64,000 nt of DNA from the NCBI GenBank assembly GCA_040772885.1, contig JAXGXF010000010.1:20566-84565 (forward strand), written 5' to 3'. Source of the stretch: Pullichristensenella sp002068815 (GTDB lineage Bacteria > Bacillota > Clostridia > Christensenellales > Aristaeellaceae). The notes below the pieces were generated by a model. The model saw nothing but the letters and a program-made list of their open reading frames with translations, had not been told where the DNA came from and did not search any database. Made by a program: the position numbers and the translations under genes. Below, piece after piece: positions 58,440 through 64,000 of this stretch; position 1 is the first letter of the stretch, and the number at the start of each line of letters is the position of its first letter.

Positions 58440-60038
58440 ATGGGCAAAAAACTTCGGATATTCCTGATCGTGCTGGCCGCGGTCTGCTTTGCGATCGCGC
58501 TGTACGCCCCCGTCTCGCGCTTTTTTGAGAACCGGTCGCTCGACGACGAGATGGACGAGCTGCGCAGGATGAAGCAGCGCGCCGCGGAGGAGAGCGCAGA
58601 CGAGCCTGCGGAGATGGAGACGGGCCCGGTTCTTCCGCCGGACACCGGTGTTCCCGCTGTGGAAATGCCGGAAACCGACCAAAGTCCTCGCGGCGGAACC
58701 CAAGCGGCTTTGCCGTCGGCCGAGGCAAAAACCGCTTTGCCCTCGGATGCTTCGGTCGATCGGGCGGCAGACGCCGGGCGGATTTCGCCGGTGCCCGACG
58801 CAAGCGCAGCGCGGCAAAGCGACAAAGAACAGACCCCGGTCGTTTATACCTCACCGACCCTGATAACCGACCAAAGTCTTATATCCGTCGCCCCGTTTGC
58901 CGCGGCGACCGCCGCGCCCACGGGCACGGCGAGGGTCTCGGGCGCGCAGGAAATGCCGAGCCCCGCGGGCAAGCCGCCGATCGGAGAAATCGCGCCGGTC
59001 GGAACGGCGCCGCCGACGGGTGGGCGGACGACGCCTCCGCCCGCTCCGACGGTGCAGGCTGCGGGCGCCGCTGCCGCGACGCCGGACCTCCGCGCAGCAA
59101 CCGACCAAAGTCTCTATCAACAGAACCTGCCGGAGGGCGAAGCGCGGGGGACGCCCCCGGCTCCGTCCGCCGGCTCCTTCGCGGGGGCCGTGCCGACGGC
59201 GAAGCTGCTCCCGGTGTTGCCGGGGGTTTCGCCCGCTCCGACGCCCACGCCCGCCCCGGGGTTGACGCCCGCCGCCCCGGGTTTCACAGCCGCCGCTCCC
59301 GAACTGACGCCCGCCGCCCCGGGTTTCACAGCCGCCGCTCCCGAACTGACGCTCGCCATCCCGGAGTTTGCGTCGGCCACCCCGGAATCGACGCCCTCCC
59401 CGACGCCCGCGCCCACGCCGTCCCCGACGCCCTTCGTGTTCGTCGAGGCGAATATCCTGCCGGAATACCGGGAGCTGTACGAGCAAAACGCCGATCTGGT
59501 CGGCTGGCTCAAGATCGACGGCACGCTGATCGACTACCCGGTGCTCAAGAGCGACGACGAGGAGTACTACATGACGCGCGACTTCTTCGGCCGCAAGAAC
59601 TACAACGGCCAGCTGATACTCGACGCGAACTGCGATCCGTTCACGCCGAGCGTGAACCTCGTCATCAGCGGCCACAACATGAAGAGCGGCAAGATGTTCG
59701 GAAGGCTGCAGTATTACGCGAGCAGCGACTACGCAAGGAAGCACCCGATCATCGAGTTTGACACGCTGTTCCGACAGGGCGAATACAGGCTCGTCGCGGC
59801 GTTTTACACCTGGGACTACGAGGCGCGCGAGGGCGGCTTCCAGTACAACGTGAACATCCAGTACCGTCGGCAGATGACTGCGTTTTTGGAGAAGCTCGAC
59901 GAGATCAAGCTCTACGACACGGGCGTGTCCGTGGAGTTCGGCGACGAGCTGCTCATGCTGTCGACCTGCAGCTACCAGACGGGCGACGGGCGCTTCGTCG
60001 TCGTCGCGCGCCGCCTGCGCCCGGGCGAGGCCGCCTGA
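58440..60038 (+). CDS. Class B-like sortase with a long Pro/Ala/Thr-rich linker
   Basis: This 532-residue protein has an N-terminal membrane helix (about 5-25), a low-complexity linker of about 310 residues and a C-terminal sortase domain. Catalytic residues are His412 in ISGHNM, Cys510 in LSTCSY and Arg524/525 in VVVARRL; LVGWLKIDGTLIDYPVL opens the domain as in SrtB. Sortases link secreted proteins to the cell wall or build pili. The linker is far longer than normal and has two internal repeats. No LPxTG-type substrate is encoded nearby. ATG at 58440 has GGAGGAGGGGG upstream. Confidence 0.9.
   Translation: MGKKLRIFLIVLAAVCFAIALYAPVSRFFENRSLDDEMDELRRMKQRAAEESADEPAEMETGPVLPPDTGVPAVEMPETDQSPRGGTQAALPSAEAKTALPSDASVDRAADAGRISPVPDASAARQSDKEQTPVVYTSPTLITDQSLISVAPFAAATAAPTGTARVSGAQEMPSPAGKPPIGEIAPVGTAPPTGGRTTPPPAPTVQAAGAAAATPDLRAATDQSLYQQNLPEGEARGTPPAPSAGSFAGAVPTAKLLPVLPGVSPAPTPTPAPGLTPAAPGFTAAAPELTPAAPGFTAAAPELTLAIPEFASATPESTPSPTPAPTPSPTPFVFVEANILPEYRELYEQNADLVGWLKIDGTLIDYPVLKSDDEEYYMTRDFFGRKNYNGQLILDANCDPFTPSVNLVISGHNMKSGKMFGRLQYYASSDYARKHPIIEFDTLFRQGEYRLVAAFYTWDYEAREGGFQYNVNIQYRRQMTAFLEKLDEIKLYDTGVSVEFGDELLMLSTCSYQTGDGRFVVVARRLRPGEAA
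58673..59112 (+). repeat. Three dispersed copies of a 14-mer in the sortase linker
   Basis: AACCGACCAAAGTC occurs at 58673-58686, 58865-58878 and 59099-59112, always in the same frame and encoding a T-D-Q-S core. It is A-rich compared with the surrounding GC-rich linker. The copies separate the linker into segments of 192 and 234 bp. Confidence 0.75.
59263..59388 (+). repeat. 42-bp tandem repeats in the sortase linker
   Basis: Two identical 42-bp units (59263-59304, 59305-59346) and a third diverged unit (59347-59388) encode LTPAAPGFTAAAPE-type repeats. They extend the flexible Pro/Ala stalk before the catalytic domain. Confidence 0.8.
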
Positions 60039-60049
60039 CCGGAGAGCCG

Positions 60050-60081
60050 CCCTTCCCGTTTCGCTCGGGAAGGGCCTTTTT
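60050..60081 (+). terminator. Terminator after the sortase gene
   Basis: CCCTTCCCG (60050-60058) pairs with CGGGAAGGG (60066-60074), followed by CC and TTTTT. Confidence 0.85.
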
Positions 60082-60135
60082 GTCATATTTCCCGATTTTC
60101 GCGGTATGCGGATGTAGATTCTTTCGACGAGATCG

Positions 60136-60143
60136 TGTATAAT
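60136..60143 (+). promoter_or_regulatory. -10 element before the exported hypothetical gene
   Basis: TG directly precedes TATAAT (60138-60143), 69 bp before the start at 60213. The matching -35 (TAGATT, 60115-60120) is poor. Confidence 0.35.
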
Positions 60144-60212
60144 GTGGAATAACTGTATATGAACTAGGCATTATCCGCCGTCGACGCATGACAAATGGGG
60201 GGGCGCAGCCGA

Positions 60213-61055
60213 ATGAAGAAACTCGCTCTGTTGCTTATCGTGGCGCTCTTGCTGCCGACGCTGTCGGTGCTGCCGACGCTGTCGGTGCTGCCGACGCCGT
60301 CGGCGCTGTCGGCGCTTTCCGAGGCGGCTCCCGCGTGGAGCGACGGCCTGTCCGCCGCGCAGCCGTACAAGGGCGTGCCGCCGGTGGACCTGACGAAGAA
60401 GCTCGGGTACATGGTGCTCGACCCGCTGAACAACTCGAACGCGGACGGCGTGGTGGACGCGCTTCGCATCTACCTGCCGCGGACCGACGTCGAGCCGGGC
60501 GGCGGGGTGCTGCGCGTGTACGAGGCGGGCTCCGGGCGGGCGCTCGAGGAGATTCCGCTCTCGGACGCCGCGCAGGTCGCCGTGAACCCGATCGGCGCGG
60601 AGATGCTCGGGTGGCTCTATTGGGGCGGCGGCATATGCGTCGAGGTGCGGCTCCGGAACGCGCTGGACATCGACAGGGCGTACACCGTGTCGCTTGAGCA
60701 GAACGCGATCGTCGCGCCGGACTACGGCATCGGCAACTCCGCGATGGAGGGCAGGACCGGCTGGTCGTTTACGACGAAGGCGGATTCCGGCGTCGTCGAA
60801 AGGCGGTTCTCCGGCGAGATGCCGCCGAAGGTCGGCGATGCCGTCGCCATCGAGCTCAAGCTCCCGGAGGGCATGGCCGCGGCCGTGTTCTGCCACAGCG
60901 AGGCCGTCGCCGCCGAGGAGAGCCCGGACGCGGAGCCCGGCACGCTGACCGCGCGCTTCAACGAGGCCGGCCCGGTCGACTGGGGCGTCGCGCTGCTGGG
61001 CGAGGGCGGGGAACTGCTGTCGCTGTACCGGTACTTTGACGAGGTGCAGCCCTGA
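60213..61055 (+). CDS. Exported protein of unknown function
   Basis: This 280-residue protein has a signal peptide whose hydrophobic part is made of repeated LPTLSV units (about 14-31). A soluble region of about 240 residues follows with KLGYMVLDPLNNSNADGVVD, suggesting beta-rich extracellular structure. No cell-wall sorting motif or lipobox is seen. ATG at 60213 has GGGGGGG about 7 nt upstream. It lies after the sortase gene but has its own promoter candidate and terminator. I do not recognise the family. Confidence 0.7.
   Translation: MKKLALLLIVALLLPTLSVLPTLSVLPTPSALSALSEAAPAWSDGLSAAQPYKGVPPVDLTKKLGYMVLDPLNNSNADGVVDALRIYLPRTDVEPGGGVLRVYEAGSGRALEEIPLSDAAQVAVNPIGAEMLGWLYWGGGICVEVRLRNALDIDRAYTVSLEQNAIVAPDYGIGNSAMEGRTGWSFTTKADSGVVERRFSGEMPPKVGDAVAIELKLPEGMAAAVFCHSEAVAAEESPDAEPGTLTARFNEAGPVDWGVALLGEGGELLSLYRYFDEVQP
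60252..60305 (+). repeat. 18-bp tandem repeats inside a signal peptide
   Basis: Two identical copies of CTGCCGACGCTGTCGGTG (60252-60269, 60270-60287) and a third with two substitutions (60288-60305) encode the signal-peptide core. Confidence 0.85.
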
Positions 61056-61071
61056 AGCGCGAATGACAAAG

Positions 61072-61109
61072 CGGAGGCGGGCTTTTTATGCCCGCCTCCG
61101 TTGATTTTT
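61072..61109 (+). terminator. Terminator after the exported hypothetical gene
   Basis: CGGAGGCGGGC (61072-61082) pairs with GCCCGCCTCCG (61090-61100), followed by TTGATTTTT. The convergent kinase gene ends 23 bp further on. Confidence 0.82.
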
Positions 61110-61131
61110 GGGGACGCCTCCGGTCCGCGAT

Positions 61132-62730
61132 TCAGTAGGTGAAGGCGAACGCCGCGCCCCCGGCGATCGCCTCCGCCGCGGCGCGCATCGATTCGTCGAT
61201 CCTGACCGTTTGAAGCCGCGGGAGCGAGAGCAGCGGCGACAGGTCGGCGAAGCCCGTCTGCGCGAGGTGGATGTCCCTGAGATAGGCGAACCGCTCGATG
61301 CCGTTCAGAGACGTAAGCTTCAGCCCGCTCAGCGACAGCGACTCGAGCGTCGCCGCGCCGCCGATCCCGTCGAGCGACGCGATCAGCGTCTGTCCGACCT
61401 CGAGCCGCGAGAGCCGCGGGCACATGTCGAGCGCCGCGGCGTCCTCGACGTCCGTGTCGTAGAGGTTCACAACCTGCAGCTTCTCCATGCCCGCGAGCGC
61501 CGAGATGTCGGCCACCCGCGTGTGCCGGAGATTGACCTCGGTCAGGTTTTTGAGCTCCGCAGCCGGCGCGATGTCCGCGAGCTGCTGATGGTTTATGTAC
61601 AGGCACTCGAGGTTCGGAAGCAGCTTGACGTCCTCGATCGACGCGATCGGCCCGCGCGCGGCGTTCGCCCGCTCGCCGGAGAGCCCGTCCGCGAACGCGG
61701 CCTCGGACAGCGAGACCTCGCTTGCGAAGATGTAGATCGCACGCACGTTCAGCAGGTCGGCGGCGGTCAGCTCTTCGCCCGCGCCCTTGCCGAGCTGGAG
61801 GCGCACCGCCTCCTCGATCAGCGGCTCCCGGAAGCGGACGCCACCCGGGGCGAAGGCGCCCGTGTATCGGCCGACGAAAAATCCCGCCGCGAGCGCGGCG
61901 ACGAGCAGGGCCGCGGCCGCCAAGGCGCGCAGCGGGCGCTTCCTCCGGCGGCTGTCGGCGCTCAGCAGGTGTCTTTTCATCGCGGCGGCGCTCGGATACC
62001 GGTTGTCCGGGGAGAACTCCGTCGCGCGGCGTACGATCGCCGCGAGCGCGCGGTCGGGGATCACGGCGCGCCTGGCATCCGCCGTGCCCGAGAGCATCCA
62101 GCGCAGCAGTACGCCCAGCGAGTAGATGTCCGCGCGGCCGTCGGTCTGCGAAAAGCCGAACTGCTCCGGCGGCGCGTAGGCGCGCGTGCCGATGACGCGC
62201 GTGTCGGTCTCGGCCTCCTGATCGTAGGTCCGGGCGATGTCGAAGTCGATCAGCCGAATCGCCCCGGAGGCGGTCACGATGATGTTCTGCGGCTTGATGT
62301 CCCGGTGGATGATCGGCGGATTCTGTCCGTGCAGAAAGGTGAGGATGTCGCAGATCTGGGCGGCGATGCCGAGGATTTCCGCGGCGGACGGCGCGCGCTC
62401 GGCGACGTACCGGTCGAGCGGGACGCCGTCGACGTACTCGCGCACGATGCAGATCGTGCCGGCGTCCCGGAATTCGCCGACGAAGGCGGGGAAGTCGCCG
62501 CGCCCGAGCGAGCGGAGGATATCGCTCTCCGGCGCGGAGGGGTAGAGCGCCCGGTCGTAGACCTTCGAGACGAACAGCGCGCCGCCGACCCGCTCCCGGA
62601 CGAGCAGCGTCTCCGTCCCGCGCCGGCTCGCGAGGCACTCGACCGGCTCATACCGCTCCAGAAATTCCGCGGGATATCCCGGCCGAAACGCCGCGGAAAT
62701 CTCCTCGACGGCCCTTTGTATCTTGTTCAT
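61132..62730 (-). CDS. Membrane Ser/Thr protein kinase with extracytoplasmic leucine-rich repeats
   Basis: This 532-residue protein has a Hanks-type kinase domain (about 25-255): Lys56 in FVSKVYD, catalytic HRDIKPQN with Asp144 and Asn149, DFD at 162-164 (in place of DFG) and APPEQFGF. A basic stretch and one membrane helix (about 268-288) follow. The C-terminal 220 residues have leucine-rich-repeat spacing (LKNLTEVNLRHTRVADISAL and further units). PASTA repeats, usual in PrkC-type kinases, are absent. ATG at 62730 has GGGG and GGAGG upstream. The extracytoplasmic repeats probably sense a protein or peptide ligand. Confidence 0.88.
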   Translation of the reverse strand: MNKIQRAVEEISAAFRPGYPAEFLERYEPVECLASRRGTETLLVRERVGGALFVSKVYDRALYPSAPESDILRSLGRGDFPAFVGEFRDAGTICIVREYVDGVPLDRYVAERAPSAAEILGIAAQICDILTFLHGQNPPIIHRDIKPQNIIVTASGAIRLIDFDIARTYDQEAETDTRVIGTRAYAPPEQFGFSQTDGRADIYSLGVLLRWMLSGTADARRAVIPDRALAAIVRRATEFSPDNRYPSAAAMKRHLLSADSRRRKRPLRALAAAALLVAALAAGFFVGRYTGAFAPGGVRFREPLIEEAVRLQLGKGAGEELTAADLLNVRAIYIFASEVSLSEAAFADGLSGERANAARGPIASIEDVKLLPNLECLYINHQQLADIAPAAELKNLTEVNLRHTRVADISALAGMEKLQVVNLYDTDVEDAAALDMCPRLSRLEVGQTLIASLDGIGGAATLESLSLSGLKLTSLNGIERFAYLRDIHLAQTGFADLSPLLSLPRLQTVRIDESMRAAAEAIAGGAAFAFTY

Positions 62731-62773
62731 CGCCCCGCGCGCCTCCGATCCGGGGAGCCGGAGTGTTTTCCAT
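62648..62773 (-). other. Possible 41-codon upstream ORF overlapping the kinase start
   Basis: An ATG at 62773 has a better ribosome site (GGGAGGGAGAAT) than the kinase and opens a 41-codon frame that ends inside the kinase gene. It lies directly downstream of the kinase promoter. It may be a regulatory leader ORF or a chance frame; the peptide is Gly/Arg-rich with no known motif. Confidence 0.3.
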
Positions 62774-62788
62774 ATTCTCCCTCCCTGC

Positions 62789-62817
62789 ATTGTAAGGCGA
62801 AAGGACGAGCGTGTCAA
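62789..62817 (-). promoter_or_regulatory. Promoter of the LRR kinase gene
   Basis: On the minus strand TTGACA (62812-62817), 17 bp, TACAAT (62789-62794): same boxes and spacing as the gcv promoter. Confidence 0.75.
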
Positions 62818-62834
62818 GGGAGGGGTTTTTTCAA

Positions 62835-63083
62835 TTATAATAAGGCGAGTTGAACAATTTTCCGCATTATTTCATGCCAGTTGATTGTTCCGAAAAAGGC
62901 CGGGATATGTTCGTCCTCTGTTCCGTTATTGTCGTGCAGATGAACAGCCGAAAGCCGGTCTCCGTATAGCCCTAAATTTCTAAATATTGCAGAACGTTCT
63001 TTGAATGATAAAAAAGGATATCCGTTGGCGGTTGTGATTCCGAGATTATGCGCGTTTATAATAATTTTCTCCTCAAGAACGCT
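62835..63083 (-). pseudogene. C-terminal relic of a sugar phosphate isomerase/epimerase
   Basis: Read on the minus strand, an 82-codon open stretch ends at TAA 62835-62837 and is closed upstream by TAG at 63084-63086. It encodes LYGDRLSAVHLHDNNGTEDE followed by HIPAFFGTINWHEIM, the typical C-terminal part of xylose-isomerase-like TIM-barrel proteins (HLHDN...H..P..G.I.W). The first two thirds of the gene are missing. Codon use is AT-rich, unlike the rest of the window. The surrounding gap (62731-63227) holds otherwise only a promoter and a terminator. Confidence 0.65.
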
Positions 63084-63120
63084 CTATCCCAACATAGTGT
63101 TGCTCGTGACTTTCATTATA

Positions 63121-63163
63121 ACAAAAACCTGCCGATAAAGCAATTTCAGCTTTCGACAGGTTC
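63121..63163 (-). terminator. Terminator of the DUF6398 gene
   Basis: In minus orientation AACCTG and CAGGTT close an inner CGAAAGC/GCTTTATCG stem, followed by TTTTTG (complement of 63122-63127). It lies about 65 bp after the DUF6398 stop. Confidence 0.7.
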
Positions 63164-63176
63164 CGATATGTGGTCA

Positions 63177-63190
63177 GGCTGTCTCGAAAC
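63177..63190. other. Possible IS terminal-repeat sequence
   Basis: GGCTGTCTCGAAAC resembles the GGCTGTCTC-type ends seen in several IS families. If it is an end of the transposase-bearing element at the right edge, the DUF6398 gene would be inside that element. The other end is outside the window. Confidence 0.25.
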
Positions 63191-63227
63191 GCAAGGTTTG
63201 AAGAGGGAGTGAGCAAATCAAAGGTTG

Positions 63228-63722
63228 TCATTTTTCACCGGGGATGTAAGGAATGAGGCCTTTGTCAAAGGCAAGCTTCTGAATATGGAGCGGCATGTGG
63301 CGGATATCCACAATAAACCCGTCCACCTTAAGCATCCAGACTGCAGGATTGTCCTGAATGTATTCATGCAATACCCACTCGGTATTCAAATAGGAGATGT
63401 CAAACATTCTTCTAAGCTCGGAAGCCTTGTTGCCGGCGGTGGAGGCGGAGAGGTTGAAGCCATCGGCGATATCCTGCGCCGTCATGCAGTAAGGATTGTC
63501 CTTGTCGAAGATGAAATTGTTTGCGGCGATTGCGTACACAATGCCCGCCGCCCACGTTTCTTCTCTACCCTTGATGAGCGGCGAAGGGCGCTTCCGGCAC
63601 AGTTTTTCGAGCAGGCGCAGGCATAATGCCTTGTACTCGTCGTTTAAATGATCATCGCAGAATTCTGCGATCAGCGGCGCGATCTCGCCGTACTTTTCCT
63701 GCATCGCCTTGGGAATCGCCAT
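63228..63722 (-). CDS. DUF6398 domain protein
   Basis: This 164-residue protein matches, by motif, the DUF6398 group: EKYGEIAPLIAEFCDDHLND, CLRLLEKLCRKRPSPLIKG, WAAGIVYAIAANNFIFDKDN and a HTH-like MTAQDIADGFNLSASTAGNK. The family is widespread in Bacillota and is of unknown function; the HTH-like part suggests a regulatory role. ATG at 63722 has AAGGTGTG upstream. Its G+C content is lower than that of most genes in the window. It is divergent from a transposase gene. Confidence 0.8.
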   Translation of the reverse strand: MAIPKAMQEKYGEIAPLIAEFCDDHLNDEYKALCLRLLEKLCRKRPSPLIKGREETWAAGIVYAIAANNFIFDKDNPYCMTAQDIADGFNLSASTAGNKASELRRMFDISYLNTEWVLHEYIQDNPAVWMLKVDGFIVDIRHMPLHIQKLAFDKGLIPYIPGEK

Positions 63723-63762
63723 GGAATCACACCTTTTTGTTCCATCTGGGGGCTGTATGTAG

Positions 63763-63768
63763 TATAAT
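63763..63768 (+). promoter_or_regulatory. -10 box before the transposase gene
   Basis: TATAAT at 63763-63768, 17 bp downstream of a weak TTCCAT (63740-63745), 27 bp before the possible start. Confidence 0.35.
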
Positions 63769-63794
63769 ATCATTATAAGAGGAATGCAAGCGAG

Positions 63795-64000
63795 ATGAGA
63801 AGCATGCGGGAACATCCGTACATCGAGGGTTCCATCCCGGAGCAGGGGACGTATCTTCCGGAATGCCTGGACGAGATCATATCGCCGGAGAACCCTATCC
63901 GGTTCATCCGTCTGTTCGTGATGCAGCTGGACCTTGTGAGGATGGGCTTTGTGCGGTCGAAGCCCAAGGGCACCGGGCGGCCGGGCTACGATCCGGCGGC
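63795..64000 (+). CDS. IS1182-like transposase (N-terminal part)
   Basis: The gene runs off the right edge, leaving about 68 residues. The visible part reads LPECLDEIISPENPIRFIRL, then QLDLVRMGF and GRPGYDPA, which matches the N-terminal domain of IS1182/IS5-like transposases (LP..LD..I...HP.R......LDL......GRP.YDP). Starts at 63795 or 63804 are possible. It marks an insertion sequence continuing beyond the window. Confidence 0.8.
   Translation, partial: MRSMREHPYIEGSIPEQGTYLPECLDEIISPENPIRFIRLFVMQLDLVRMGFVRSKPKGTGRPGYDPA

Noticed and set aside
59263..59388. CRISPR-like or IS-derived repeats in the sortase gene
   Set aside because: The repeats keep the reading frame and encode a Pro/Ala stalk, so they are coding minisatellites.
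1..64000. tRNA, rRNA, prophage, toxin-antitoxin, restriction or secondary-metabolite gene clusters
   Set aside because: No cloverleaf-like or rRNA-like sequence was noticed in the intergenic gaps, and no reading frame matches phage structural, nuclease/methylase or synthase families.

Overview
The window is about 64 kb of G+C-rich DNA (mostly above 60% by eye) with short intergenic gaps, many ATGA/TGATG gene overlaps, purine-rich ribosome binding sites, some TTG/GTG starts and recognisable TTGACA/TATAAT promoters. Soj/Spo0J-type ParAB, a split glycine decarboxylase (GcvPA/GcvPB), YesM/YesN two-component genes, a DUF4179-type anti-sigma factor, a class B-like sortase, many CUT2 sugar transporters and a glycyl-radical enzyme point to an anaerobic member of Bacillota, most likely a high-GC clostridial lineage. 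This assignment is inference. No rRNA, tRNA, CRISPR array, prophage or classical defence system was recognised.

Layout. 1-2.7 kb: parB (partial), parA and a citramalate-synthase-like gene on the minus strand. 2.8-5.7 kb: a structured repeat, then a small membrane protein with an OmpR-type two-component system. 5.7-10.4 kb: a strong promoter, a MITE-like element, a tandem glycine riboswitch with a repeat array inside aptamer 2, and gcvT-gcvH-gcvPA-gcvPB. 10.4-13.7 kb: an FAD-linked 2-hydroxyacid dehydrogenase with EtfB and EtfA. 13.8-17.4 kb: an aminotransferase and a polar amino-acid ABC transporter. 17.6-20.8 kb: a ROK repressor and PIG-L deacetylase, divergent from a NagB-like protein with an altered active site; the second copy of the structured repeat follows. 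21-24.5 kb: an epimerase divergent from a TetR regulator, then an ECF sigma/anti-sigma pair.

24.6-35.4 kb is one sugar locus: a fucose-isomerase-like protein, a creatininase-family hydrolase and an FGGY kinase, divergent from a CUT2 transporter followed by YesM and a frameshifted YesN. 35.5-40.8 kb holds two Gfo/Idh/MocA oxidoreductases, a glycyl-radical activating enzyme and a glycyl-radical enzyme whose active-site loop matches none of the classes I know. 40.9-45.4 kb is a Gld-type ABC system. 45.4-54 kb is an amino-sugar locus: two TIM-barrel isomerases, a CUT2 transporter with two permeases, NagA and a ROK kinase. 54-57.3 kb carries a minus-strand operon (DUF3604 plus two Gfo/Idh-like proteins) with a divergent AraC regulator. 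58.4-62.7 kb holds a sortase with a long low-complexity linker, an exported protein and a membrane Ser/Thr kinase with leucine-rich repeats. The right end (62.8-64 kb) is AT-richer, with an isomerase relic, a DUF6398 gene and the start of an IS1182-like transposase.

The most unusual features are (1) the 18-bp array enclosed in the P3 stem of the second glycine aptamer, (2) a four-hairpin dispersed repeat whose two copies differ by compensatory base changes, (3) the atypical glycyl-radical enzyme operon, and (4) the NagB-like protein lacking a catalytic Asp.
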